From the NCBI GenBank assembly GCA_964563545.1, contig CAZLXB010000018.1:1-34320 (forward strand): a DNA stretch of 34,320 nt. Direction: 5' to 3'. A program made the position numbers and the translations under genes. Source of the stretch: Casp-actino8 sp964563545. Its GTDB lineage: Bacteria > Actinomycetota > Acidimicrobiia > Acidimicrobiales > Ilumatobacteraceae. Below, in pieces: positions 7,410 through 14,967 of the stretch; position 1 is the first letter of the stretch; each line of letters starts with the position of its first letter. A model generated the notes under the pieces. The model saw only the letters and a program-made list of their open reading frames with translations. It did not search any database and was not told where the DNA came from.

Positions 7410-8117
7410 ATGCACATGCGTACACACACGAGGCGAGAGCCCACTGATTCACCCGTTCGCCACTGGATCGTCGTGGTCGAACTGAACGACGATGCGCCCA
7501 CCGGTCGGCTTTTACGCCGCCACCGGTCGCTGCCCAACCTGCACGTCGCCGTGACCGTGGTCGAACCCGGTCCGGCCCTCGATCAGCATTGGGAACGGGT
7601 CCGCAAGAAGAACCCCGGTGTCTATGGCCCGATCCGCTACGACCTCATGGATCGGCGAGTATCGAAATCGAAGGCGGCGGCTGATCGACGTCGCACCAAA
7701 GTCGTTCGCTCGTTGATGAACCGGGGCTTCACGGTCAACGGCGACCTGACGATGTGGAGCACGTACGTGATCGAGCTCGACCACTCGCATATCCCCGACT
7801 GCCCGGGTTGGTTCTACGTGGGAATGACGTCGAAACGGCCGTCCGAGCGGGTCTGGGAGCACATGAAAGGAATTCGCAACGAGCGGGGCCCGCTCTTCAG
7901 CCGCGATGCCCACAAGTACTTCGTGCGCTGGCGACCCGATTACGGCCGTCCTCACCAGCATTTCTCACGGGAAGCGGCGCTACAGGCCGAGGCCCGCCTG
8001 CGGATCGTTCTGGAGGACCGCGGCTACCGGGTGAGCGGGGGGACCGAGCGCTACGACGATCTGAGGTCACGTTCCGAAGGCCGGAAAAACCCCACGTCAG
8101 AGGGTGAAAACGATTAA
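7410..8117 (+). CDS. GIY-YIG-like endonuclease domain protein
   Basis: The 235-residue protein has a basic N-terminal region of unknown fold (1-110) and a C-terminal GIY-YIG-like domain. STYVIEL (117-123) stands for GIY, WFYVGMT (134-140) for YIG, followed by SERVWEHMKG with R147 and H151. The late FSREAALQAEARLRIVLEDR helix supplies the metal-binding glutamate (E194). The end, RGYRVSGG, is typical of the small stand-alone family. The catalytic set looks complete, so DNA cleavage or processing is plausible. The ATG at 7410 has GGGGAG nine bases upstream; an upstream TTG at 7383 in the same frame is less likely. There is no obvious partner; it lies between the bicarbonate transporter and the whiB leader. 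Role (repair, defence or other) unknown. Confidence 0.65.
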   Translation: MHMRTHTRREPTDSPVRHWIVVVELNDDAPTGRLLRRHRSLPNLHVAVTVVEPGPALDQHWERVRKKNPGVYGPIRYDLMDRRVSKSKAAADRRRTKVVRSLMNRGFTVNGDLTMWSTYVIELDHSHIPDCPGWFYVGMTSKRPSERVWEHMKGIRNERGPLFSRDAHKYFVRWRPDYGRPHQHFSREAALQAEARLRIVLEDRGYRVSGGTERYDDLRSRSEGRKNPTSEGEND

Positions 8118-8264
8118 TTCGTTTGCGGTCGGCCGATCGCCATGGTTTCCTTGGCTCCGCTTATGTCATCGATTGTCCGCTCCCTGTCGACGTCCGCCGG
8201 CCTTGCCGGTGCTTCGTCGCGTCGTGGCAACTCGTGGCATCACGGCTCCGTGGCGATGACGGCG

Positions 8265-8372
8265 ATGTATTGCAATAACGCCGCCGCCGAGGCCGCCGTG
8301 TTTGCAGTGAAGCCCGGCTTCGCTGCCACCACCAAGCGCCCGCCCCAGCGGCTCGGGGAGCTCCTCACGTAG
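8265..8372 (+). CDS. Possible upstream ORF in the whiB7-like leader
   Basis: A 35-codon frame from ATG 8265 (or 38 codons from ATG 8256) ends with TAG 29 bp before the terminator stem. Most of its codons end in G or C, as in real genes of this genome, whereas the upstream extension to 8142 is less biased. Alanine-rich N-terminal codons cover the segment able to pair with the terminator. No Shine-Dalgarno sequence is visible. It may be a sensor peptide rather than a functional protein, and the translation start is uncertain. Confidence 0.35.
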   Translation: MYCNNAAAEAAVFAVKPGFAATTKRPPQRLGELLT

Positions 8373-8400
8373 GTCACACACCACGTCGAGAAAGTCACCG

Positions 8401-8438
8401 AGGCCGCTGGGATCCGAACCCGGCGGCCTTTTCGTTTT
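8401..8438 (+). terminator. Rho-independent terminator or attenuator upstream of the whiB7-like gene
   Basis: An 11-bp stem (8401-8411 with 8419-8429, one T-G pair) and a 7-base loop ATCCGAA are followed by a T-rich run, TTTTCGTTTT. It lies 75 bp upstream of the whiB7-like start codon and points towards it, so it would cut off transcription before the gene unless an alternative fold forms. Confidence 0.8.
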
Positions 8439-8512
8439 GCTCCATCAACCCCCGTCCGACCGAACCCACACCGATCCATCGAAACCACACCGACACAACA
8501 AGGAGACATCAC

Positions 8513-8881
8513 ATGACCACCATCGAGATCACCCCGAGCATCAGCGAGCTCAAGACCGCCCGTTGCGGCGATGGTCATGGCACGCTCACGCCACTCTTCT
8601 TCAGCGACGACATCGTCGACATCGCTCGCGCCAAGGCGATCTGCCAGCGATGTTCTCTACGCGCAGAGTGTCTGAGCGGGGCCCTCGAACGTCTCGAGCC
8701 ATGGGGCGTCTGGGGCGGGCAATTGGTCGAGAACGGCCGTGTCGTCCTCGACAAGAAGCCCCGTGGCCGGCCCGCCGTGCTGCCGCGTCCGACCCTCGTC
8801 ATCGACGAAGACCGCACGATTCGCGCGGTCGCCAACGTTGAAGACAAGAGCGAGTACGAGGTCGCCATTCGGGTGGCCTGA
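8513..8881 (+). CDS. whiB7: WhiB7-like iron-sulfur transcription factor
   Basis: The 122-residue protein has the four WhiB cysteines (C18, C44, C47, C53; a C-x2-C-x5-C core) that hold a [4Fe-4S] cluster, then the turn EPWGVWGG (62-69). After it comes KKPRGRP with an AT-hook RGRP (84-87). The AT-hook directly after the turn is the mark of WhiB7, which activates intrinsic antibiotic-resistance genes together with the main sigma factor. Mycobacterial WhiB7 ends just after the hook, but this protein has about 35 more residues of unknown role. AAGGAGA seven bases before the ATG is a strong ribosome binding site. The leader upstream carries an attenuator-like terminator. Assignment to the subfamily rests on the hook and turn; a different AT-hook WhiB is possible. 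Confidence 0.75.
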   Translation: MTTIEITPSISELKTARCGDGHGTLTPLFFSDDIVDIARAKAICQRCSLRAECLSGALERLEPWGVWGGQLVENGRVVLDKKPRGRPAVLPRPTLVIDEDRTIRAVANVEDKSEYEVAIRVA

Positions 8882-8945
8882 CGCACTCTCTATCTCGGTT
8901 GCGGGTGACGCACAGACGAACCCGCGACTTTCCCGGGAGACGCCC

Positions 8946-8990
8946 GCGGCACTCCGAGTCTCGATCCCCCCACGAGATTCGGAGTGCCGC
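8946..8990. terminator. Strong 18-bp hairpin downstream of the whiB7-like gene
   Basis: Positions 8946-8963 pair with 8973-8990 (18 pairs, one of them G-T) around the loop ATCCCCCCA. No T-run follows. It lies 64 bp after the stop codon and probably ends or stabilises the transcript. The remaining sequence between 8882 and 9058 shows nothing else I can identify. Confidence 0.6.
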
Positions 8991-9058
8991 TGGGCCCCCA
9001 ACCAAGTTCACCGGTGAGCGACCCCCGAGCCAAGCAGGGGCATCACTAGCCTGACGAT

Positions 9059-9664
9059 GTGGTCGTGAGGAATCTGTTCGCCCGTCTGGTGGTGCGACCC
9101 ATCGTCCTTCTTGGTGCCACGGCCGTGATCATCGCCGCCGGTATCACCATGAAAACTCTCTGGAACGAGCGTGACGACGTCGAAACCGTCGTGCTCGACG
9201 AGCCGGGTGAGTATCAGGAGCCCGGCATCGGAACGAACACCGATCTGACCGGCCAGCCAATGCCGATGGCGTTCGTCGAGGATCTCGACGGTCGCAAGGT
9301 GGGATCCCTCGAATTCCTCATGAAAGGCAAGCCGGTGCTCGTGAACGTCTGGTTCTCCACGTGCCAACCGTGCAAGCGCGAGATGCCCGCCCTGCAGGCC
9401 GCTTACGAGAAGTACGGCGACCGCATCGAGTTCGTCGGGATCAATCCGCAGGACTCCGCCGAGCGACTCGCCGATTTCACCACCGAGTTCGGGGTCACGT
9501 ATCCGCAGTATCGCGACCCGAGTTCCGCCTTCGTGGTCGCCGCTGGCGTGGCGACCTTCCCTTCCACCCTCATCATCGGAACCAACGGCAACGTGGTGGC
9601 CCAATTCGCAGGTGAGATGACATCGGCTGAGATCGACGCCGCCCTCGCCTCGGTCGTGGGGTAG
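9059..9664 (+). CDS. TlpA/ResA-like membrane-anchored thiol:disulfide oxidoreductase
   Basis: The 201-residue protein has one N-terminal anchor helix (about 12-31) and an extracytoplasmic thioredoxin fold. The active site is WFSTCQPC (C102, C105), followed by KREMP, and the cis-proline motif is TFPST (P168). The ~60-residue spacer and central insert are usual for TlpA/ResA/CcmG-like proteins, which reduce apocytochrome c or other exported thiols. It is directly followed by ccdA (stop codon and next GTG abut), so electrons should pass from cytoplasmic thioredoxin through CcdA to this protein. That also suits the caa3 oxidase with a fused cytochrome c in this window. The start is GTG. Confidence 0.85.
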   Translation: MVVRNLFARLVVRPIVLLGATAVIIAAGITMKTLWNERDDVETVVLDEPGEYQEPGIGTNTDLTGQPMPMAFVEDLDGRKVGSLEFLMKGKPVLVNVWFSTCQPCKREMPALQAAYEKYGDRIEFVGINPQDSAERLADFTTEFGVTYPQYRDPSSAFVVAAGVATFPSTLIIGTNGNVVAQFAGEMTSAEIDAALASVVG

Positions 9665-10534
9665 GTGTTGAGCGCACTCATCGCTTCCACCGCCGATCGC
9701 CTCTGGCTCAGCTTCGGGGGCGGCCTTCTGGCTGCGGTGAACCCGTGTGGTTTCGTGCTGCTGCCCACCTATCTCATGTACTACCTCGGCACCAGCGGTC
9801 GGTCCGGCGAGCCCACCGAGATCGGTGTCGGGCGCGCGATTCGTGTGAGCCTGTCGCTCTCAGCCGGTTTCATGGCCGTCTTCGTGGTAGTCGGCTCGGT
9901 CAGCCGATTGTTCACGGATTGGCTCAATCAGAACGCGAAGTACCTCGCGCTCGTCATCGGTCTCGCCCTGTTCGTTCTCGGAATCGCCATGCTGTTCGGG
10001 TACCGGCTTCCGTTCAGCACGCCGAAACTCGATGTCGGCGACCGCGCCAAGGACCGCACGTTCGTCTCCATGTTCTTGTTCGGCGTGGCTTACGCGATCG
10101 CGTCGATCGGCTGCACGATCGGCCCGTTCTCGGCCACCGTGCTCGGCACCATCGACACCGATGGCTTCGCCACCGGACTCGTGGCCATCACGCTCTACGG
10201 CGTGGCCATGTCGTTGTTGGTCACTGCGCTGACGGTCTCGATGGCCCTGGCCAACTCTGGGCTACTTCGCGTTCTGCGCACCGGCATGAAGTACGTCGAA
10301 GTCGCGTCGGCGGTCATCATGATCCTGTCGGGTCTGTACCTCGCCTGGTACTGGTACAACGACATCCGTGAGAACTACGACGATGATCTCACCGGACGGG
10401 TGATCGGTTGGCAGGAGCATCTCTCACGCTGGATCGACGGCAACCGCACGACCCTCGCCGTCGTCACCGTGGTCGTGATCGGATCAGCGGTCATCGGGAG
10501 CACCGTTGTTCGCCGACGAAATCGTGTCTACTGA
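9665..10534 (+). CDS. ccdA: CcdA-type cytochrome c biogenesis / thiol transfer membrane protein
   Basis: The 289-residue protein has the six-helix DsbD/CcdA core plus one extra C-terminal helix (about 262-280). The two redox cysteines sit in AVNPCGF (C28) and SIGCTIGP (C150), each at the start of a half of the pseudo-symmetric repeat. It carries reducing equivalents across the membrane to the preceding TlpA-like protein. The gene starts with GTG immediately after the tlpA stop codon, and the next gene starts one base after its own stop, so all three probably form an operon. Confidence 0.87.
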   Translation: MLSALIASTADRLWLSFGGGLLAAVNPCGFVLLPTYLMYYLGTSGRSGEPTEIGVGRAIRVSLSLSAGFMAVFVVVGSVSRLFTDWLNQNAKYLALVIGLALFVLGIAMLFGYRLPFSTPKLDVGDRAKDRTFVSMFLFGVAYAIASIGCTIGPFSATVLGTIDTDGFATGLVAITLYGVAMSLLVTALTVSMALANSGLLRVLRTGMKYVEVASAVIMILSGLYLAWYWYNDIRENYDDDLTGRVIGWQEHLSRWIDGNRTTLAVVTVVVIGSAVIGSTVVRRRNRVY

Positions 10535-10535
10535 G

Positions 10536-11183
10536 ATGTCGCGCTTCCGTGAACTCCTCGATCATCCCGAAGTGGAAGAGGTCTGTGTGTTGCGCGGACA
10601 CGAACTTGCCCGTGAACACCGGATCGGTTTCATGGCGTACCACGGTGGTGGACTCGAGGAAGTCACCGAGGTCGTTGCTCAAGCCGCTGCCGAACGGGCC
10701 GGGGCGAGTTACTACGGCGTGCATCAACCCGTCGGCATGGAGCGGCACATTCCGTCGATAGAGGTCAGTCCGTCGGTTTCCGAGCATTTGCACTCGTTCA
10801 TCGAACACGTGCACAGCGTGGTCACCATCCACGGCTTCGGACGTATGGGCTACTTCGCTTCACTCCTCGTCGGAGGTCGACATCGTGAACTCGCCGAACA
10901 CGTGGGCGCGCATCTGCGTCGACACCTCCCGGCCTACGACGTCATCACCGACATCGACGCGATTCCGTCGGATCTACGCGGCTTACATCCGCGCAATCCG
11001 GTCAATCTTCCACCCGGAGCTGGTGTACAGATCGAACTACCGCCGCGAGTCCGGGGCACGAGTCCGATGTGGTGGGACTGGGAAGGTCCGGACCTCAATC
11101 CGCACACTGCTTCGCTCGTGAATGCACTCGCCGAAGCCGCCACGACGTGGTTTTCTGGTGCGCCTTCTTCACCCATACGGTGA
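10536..11183 (+). CDS. YjqB/PghP-family (poly-gamma-glutamate hydrolase-like) protein
   Basis: The 215-residue protein follows the family layout: AYHGGGLEEVT (34-44, metal-site His36 and Glu41 region), a middle SVVTIHGFG (94-102, H99), an LLVGG turn (110-114), then NPVNLPPGAGVQIELPPRVRG (154-174). These match zinc-dependent poly-gamma-glutamate hydrolases and the YjqB/UPF0714 group. No signal peptide is visible, so it probably acts in the cytoplasm. The ATG at 10536, one base after the ccdA stop, is preferred over an upstream TTG at 10506. The reason for linkage to thiol genes is unclear; the substrate may be a gamma-glutamyl peptide, which is inference. Confidence 0.75.
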   Translation: MSRFRELLDHPEVEEVCVLRGHELAREHRIGFMAYHGGGLEEVTEVVAQAAAERAGASYYGVHQPVGMERHIPSIEVSPSVSEHLHSFIEHVHSVVTIHGFGRMGYFASLLVGGRHRELAEHVGAHLRRHLPAYDVITDIDAIPSDLRGLHPRNPVNLPPGAGVQIELPPRVRGTSPMWWDWEGPDLNPHTASLVNALAEAATTWFSGAPSSPIR

Positions 11184-11207
11184 AACATCATCACCAAAAC
11201 CACGGGG

Positions 11208-11864
11208 TTACGGGCCGAGGCGGGTGATGGTCCAGCGATCGTTTGATTCGCGCGAATAACGGAAGCGATCATGGAGTCGGCTCGGACGACCCTGCCAGAA
11301 CTCCCACACCGAGGGCACGAGTCGCCACCCTCCCCAATGCGGCGGACGCTCCACCACATCGGGGAACCGCGCCGCGACGGCCGCCAATTTCTCGTCGAGT
11401 ACCGATCGATCGGCGATCGGCTCGCTCTGCGGCGACGCCCACGCTCCGAGTTGACTGTCACGTGGCCGCGACGCGAAGTAGGCATCGCTCTCACTTGGCG
11501 ACAACACCTCCACTCGACCACGCACGCGCACCTGCCGATGCAGCGCGAGCCACGGAAACACTGCCGATGCCATCGGTGTCGTGGCGATCTGGCGACCCTT
11601 GGCGCTTTCGTAGTTGCCGTAGAAGCACAGGCCGGTGTCGTCCACCGCACGTACGAGCACCACGCGCGAATCAGGCAGGTCGTTGGCGTCGACAGTTCCG
11701 ATCACCATCGCGTTGGGCTCGGGCAACTCGGCTTCCACGGCCTCGTTGTACCAACGATGCCATTGCGTCACGGGCGACGAGTCGAGATGATCACGATCGA
11801 GACCGGCGGTCTCGTACTGCACGCGCCGATCGCGCACGTGGTCGTGCCGACGGTCGTCGCTCAT
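11208..11864 (-). CDS. pdxH: Pyridoxamine 5'-phosphate oxidase
   Basis: The 218-residue FMN enzyme oxidises pyridoxine or pyridoxamine phosphate to pyridoxal phosphate. The N-terminal half has the FMN-binding barrel: SRVVLVRAVDDTGLCFYGNY, then SAKGRQI and AVFPWLALHRQVRVRG. The C-terminal signature is WEFWQGRPSRLHDRF, with the substrate-binding arginine and histidine. Length is usual for the family. The start is the ATG 4 bp after the serS stop; the frame stays open into serS, but those extra residues have no family match. It ends 24 bp from the convergent PghP-like gene. Confidence 0.92.
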   Translation of the reverse strand: MSDDRRHDHVRDRRVQYETAGLDRDHLDSSPVTQWHRWYNEAVEAELPEPNAMVIGTVDANDLPDSRVVLVRAVDDTGLCFYGNYESAKGRQIATTPMASAVFPWLALHRQVRVRGRVEVLSPSESDAYFASRPRDSQLGAWASPQSEPIADRSVLDEKLAAVAARFPDVVERPPHWGGWRLVPSVWEFWQGRPSRLHDRFRYSRESNDRWTITRLGP

Positions 11865-11868
11865 GGAA

Positions 11869-13158
11869 TCAGGCCGTGATGCGCTCGAGGCCGCGCATGT
11901 ACCGACGCAACACTTCGGGAATCGCCACACTGCCGTCAGGCTGGTGGAAGTTCTCGACGATGGCTGCCCACACCCGCGGCACGGCCAAGGCCGAACCGTT
12001 CAAGGTGTGCACCAGATGGGTTCCCTTCTCGCCGGCGCGTCGGTACCGAATGTCGGCCCGGCGACCCTGATAATCGCTGAACCACGACACCGACGAGACC
12101 TCGAGCCACGCGTCGCAACCGGGTGCGTACACCTCGATGTCGAAACTCCGATGATGACTCTGACCCATGTCACCGGTGCAGATCTCGATGATTCGATACG
12201 GCAGGCCGAGACCGGAGATCAGACGTTCGGCGCGATCGCGCAGCTCGAGCAACATGGTCGACGCTTGTTCGGGGGTGGCCAGGGCGAGGATCTCGACCTT
12301 GTCGAACTCGTGGGCCCGCAACATGCCTCGCGTGTCACGTCCGGCCGATCCGGCCTCGCGACGGAAACACGGTGAATACGCCATGAGTCGAACCGGCAGC
12401 GCGGACTCGTCGAGGATCTCGCCCGAATACAAGGACGTGAGCGGCGCCTCGGCCGTGGGGATGCACCACAGATCGTCGCGCTCGATGGCGTAGGCGTCAT
12501 CGGCGAACTTGGGTAATTGCCCGGTGGCAGTCAGAGTTGCCGTGGTCACGAGCGACGGCGGACGGACTTCCTCGTAGGCATCGGCATTCATGTCGAGCGC
12601 GTATTGGCAGAGCGCCCGTGAAAGCATGGCTCCGGCCTTGCGTGGCATGGTGAACATCGCGCCACTCAACTTGACGGCACGCTCACTGTCGAGGATGCCG
12701 AGTCGGGCCGCCGTGTCCCAATGCGGGATCCTCTGCTGATCGGTGAACGATGCTGGCATCTGCAATGGACCCTTCACGACCGGGTTGTCGTGATCGCTTG
12801 CACCATCGGGAGCCTCAGGGTGCGGAACGTTGGGAATCCGCAAAAGGATCTGGCGGAGCTGTTCTTGAAGTTGGTCGGCCCGGGCGGCGAGCGAATGCTC
12901 TTCGTCGCCTAGTTCGCGGCTCTGCTTCTGCAGATCGTCGGCCGCGGCAGCATTGCCGTCGCGACGGGCCGCACCGACCTGCTTGGAGAGTTCGTTCACC
13001 CGCGCGCGGATCGCGTCGCGTCGGGTTCCGATGTCTCGCACTTCGACATCGAGGGTGATCGCCTCGGTGAGTTGATCGAGGAGTTCGGGCTTGCCGCGCC
13101 GGGCGAGGGCCGAACGCACTGCATCCGCATCCTGACGAAGAAGACGAACATCGATCAC
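11869..13158 (-). CDS. serS: Seryl-tRNA synthetase
   Basis: The 429-residue class II synthetase charges tRNA-Ser. The N-terminus MIDVRLLRQD and a long coiled-coil arm (about 28-105, rich in R, E and Q) bind the tRNA. Motif 2 is FRREAGSAGRDTRGMLRAHE, and motif 3 lies near the end after CTGDMGQSHHRSFDIE. Length is normal. It begins with GTG and has no clear Shine-Dalgarno sequence. pdxH follows after 4 bp, forming a two-gene operon. Confidence 0.95.
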   Translation of the reverse strand: MIDVRLLRQDADAVRSALARRGKPELLDQLTEAITLDVEVRDIGTRRDAIRARVNELSKQVGAARRDGNAAAADDLQKQSRELGDEEHSLAARADQLQEQLRQILLRIPNVPHPEAPDGASDHDNPVVKGPLQMPASFTDQQRIPHWDTAARLGILDSERAVKLSGAMFTMPRKAGAMLSRALCQYALDMNADAYEEVRPPSLVTTATLTATGQLPKFADDAYAIERDDLWCIPTAEAPLTSLYSGEILDESALPVRLMAYSPCFRREAGSAGRDTRGMLRAHEFDKVEILALATPEQASTMLLELRDRAERLISGLGLPYRIIEICTGDMGQSHHRSFDIEVYAPGCDAWLEVSSVSWFSDYQGRRADIRYRRAGEKGTHLVHTLNGSALAVPRVWAAIVENFHQPDGSVAIPEVLRRYMRGLERITA

Positions 13159-13227
13159 AGGTGACAGAGGCTACCTGTCGCACCCGCGAGAGGTCCGGTG
13201 CATTGGCCCACCAGTAGTGTTCACGAG

Positions 13228-14235
13228 GTGGATCCGGTCGCCCAACCCGACTCCCCGACTCCTGACATCGGAGCGATCCGCGCCAGTCGCATCGTGTCGC
13301 GCACGATCGAGAACGTGGTCGAGGTCGACGGACTCGTGGTGCGCTATGGCCGGGGCGACCGCGGACTCACCGCGGTCAACGGTGTGTCGTTCTCGGCCCG
13401 CGCCGGCCAGGTGACCGCCGTCCTTGGACCCAACGGCGCCGGCAAGACGAGCACGATCGAGGTGTGCGAGGGCCTCCGCACGCGTACCTCCGGATCGGTA
13501 CGGGTCCTCGGACTCGATCCGTCACTCCGATCGGATCGCCGGAACCTGCTGCCGCGGATGGGTGTGATGCTCCAAGAAGGCGGCGTCTACCCGTCGGCCC
13601 GTCCCCTCGACGTCGTTCGCCAGTTCTGCGGCCTGTACCACCGAGGCGACACGAGCGCCCCCGACCCGCGCGAGATCGTCGAGATTGTCGGCCTCACCGA
13701 ACGGCAGCGCACCCCGTGGCGCCGTCTCTCGGGCGGAGAGAAACAACGGCTGTCGCTCGCTCTTGCGCTCGTCGGCCGACCCGACGTGGTCTTCCTCGAC
13801 GAACCGACGAGTGGAGTCGATGTGAACGGTCGCGACACGATCCGCACCATCATCCGCTCCCTCACCGATCGCGGTTGTGGCGTGGTTCTCGCCACCCACG
13901 AACTCGACGAAGCCGAGAAGATCTCCGACCGCGTCGTGATCTTCGACCACGGTCGGGTCCTGGTGGAAGGATCGCTCGACGATGTCCGCAAGGCCCGACA
14001 AGCGGTACGACTGCGCACGGTCAAGCCGCTGCACCTCGACGATTTACCGGCCAACATCGCCGGATGGCTCGTCGAGATCGAACCCGGCCACTACACGATC
14101 GAGGACGCGCCGCAAGGTCTGGTGGCTGCCCTCGCGGTCTGGCTGAGCGAACACGGCATCGACGTGATCGAACTGAGGGCCGGACTGGCGAGTCTCGAGG
14201 ACGTGTTCAAGAAACTCACGGGAGGCCAGCCGTGA
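13228..14235 (+). CDS. ABC-2 type exporter, ATP-binding protein (second system)
   Basis: The 335-residue ATPase has Walker A GPNGAGKT (67-74), signature LSGGE (167-171), Walker B VVFLDE (187-192), the D-loop SGVD and the switch histidine in ATHELDEAEK. The C-terminal 90 residues are the accessory domain of daunorubicin/NodI-type exporters. It is more canonical than the first ATPase in this window. The chosen GTG (13228) follows a TAGTGT (13215-13220) that could be a -10 for a leaderless message; an upstream GTG at 13198 is the alternative. The partner permease overlaps its stop by 3 bases. The substrate is unknown. Confidence 0.87.
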   Translation: MDPVAQPDSPTPDIGAIRASRIVSRTIENVVEVDGLVVRYGRGDRGLTAVNGVSFSARAGQVTAVLGPNGAGKTSTIEVCEGLRTRTSGSVRVLGLDPSLRSDRRNLLPRMGVMLQEGGVYPSARPLDVVRQFCGLYHRGDTSAPDPREIVEIVGLTERQRTPWRRLSGGEKQRLSLALALVGRPDVVFLDEPTSGVDVNGRDTIRTIIRSLTDRGCGVVLATHELDEAEKISDRVVIFDHGRVLVEGSLDDVRKARQAVRLRTVKPLHLDDLPANIAGWLVEIEPGHYTIEDAPQGLVAALAVWLSEHGIDVIELRAGLASLEDVFKKLTGGQP

Positions 14236-14966
14236 GCGGCCCCTTCCGATCGCAACTAGGTGCCGAATTACGCATCCTCGCGCGCAACGGTGAGCAACTC
14301 CTACTGACGATCGTCATCCCGGTGATGATCCTCGTGTTCTTCGGACTCACCGACGTCCTGCCGAGTGGTCTCGAAGATCACATGGACTTCCTCACCCCGG
14401 GCGTGATCGCCCTCGCCATCATGAGTTCGGCCATGGTCAGCCTCGGTATCGCCACCGGATTCGAACGCAGCTACAAGGTCCTGAAACGCCTCGGGGTCAC
14501 ACCGCTCGGTCGTCCTCGCTGGCTGGCCGCCAAGATCATCACGGTTCTCGTCGTGGAGCTCGTTCAAGTGGCTCTGCTCGTTCCGATCGCACTCGCACTC
14601 GACTGGAGTGCCGACGACGCGCGTTGGCTCCTCGCCCTCGGTGCCGTCGGACTCGGCACGGTGGCTTTCGGCGGACTCGGGCTATCGATCGCCGGTCGAC
14701 TGCGCGCCGAGATCAATCTCGCCGCCCAGAACGGCCTCTACATCGCGCTCTTGTTGCTCGGCGGCATGGTCATCCCGTTCGAGAACCTGCCCGGACCCAT
14801 GGAATCGGTCGCGAAATATCTGCCGTCGGGCGCGTTGGCCGATGTCCTGCGCGACGCCCTGATCGGTGCGGGCGCCGCCACTCAACCGACCACGTCGTGG
14901 ATCGTTCTGGCCGCCTGGGCCGTGGCCATGCCAGTCGTGGCGGCGATGAGCTTCCGCTGGGAGTGA
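14232..14966 (+). CDS. ABC-2 type exporter permease (second system)
   Basis: The 244-residue membrane protein has six helices (about 22-40, 55-75, 98-122, 132-152, 160-182 and 218-240). Between helices 2 and 3 comes the RSYKVLKRLGVTPLGRPRW stretch, the conserved cytoplasmic loop of this permease family. GTG at 14232 overlaps the ATPase stop (GTGA), so translation is coupled. The frame is open far upstream inside the ATPase gene, but that part reads as a shadow. It converges with the TIM-barrel gene with only one base between the stop codons. Confidence 0.86.
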   Translation: MSGPFRSQLGAELRILARNGEQLLLTIVIPVMILVFFGLTDVLPSGLEDHMDFLTPGVIALAIMSSAMVSLGIATGFERSYKVLKRLGVTPLGRPRWLAAKIITVLVVELVQVALLVPIALALDWSADDARWLLALGAVGLGTVAFGGLGLSIAGRLRAEINLAAQNGLYIALLLLGGMVIPFENLPGPMESVAKYLPSGALADVLRDALIGAGAATQPTTSWIVLAAWAVAMPVVAAMSFRWE

Positions 14967-14967
14967 C

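Larger units (their letters stand above)
8118..8512 (+). promoter_or_regulatory. Long leader of the whiB7-like gene (putative attenuator)
   Basis: These 395 bases before the whiB7-like gene hold no other recognised gene. They contain a possible uORF ending at 8372, a strong Rho-independent terminator at 8401-8438, and a segment AGGCCGCC (8290-8297, inside the uORF) exactly complementary to the 3' arm of the terminator (GGCGGCCT, 8422-8429). The leader could therefore switch between terminator and antiterminator depending on ribosome progress. Mycobacterial whiB7 is known to be controlled by a leader uORF and attenuation; applying that here is inference. Confidence 0.55.

Noticed and set aside
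8142..8264. Upstream part of the 76-codon frame in the whiB7 leader as coding sequence
   Set aside because: No ribosome binding site, and codon third positions are less GC-rich than in the later part; I keep only the later possible uORF at low confidence.
8402..8428. T-arm-like sequence on the minus strand (GGGTTCGGATCCC) that could mark a tRNA or tmRNA
   Set aside because: No anticodon arm, D arm or matching acceptor strand is found nearby; the stem followed by a T-run fits a plus-strand terminator.
13464..14231. Long upstream extension of the second exporter permease inside the ATPase gene
   Set aside because: The extension is an arginine/proline-rich shadow of the ATPase; the permease homology begins at GTG 14232.
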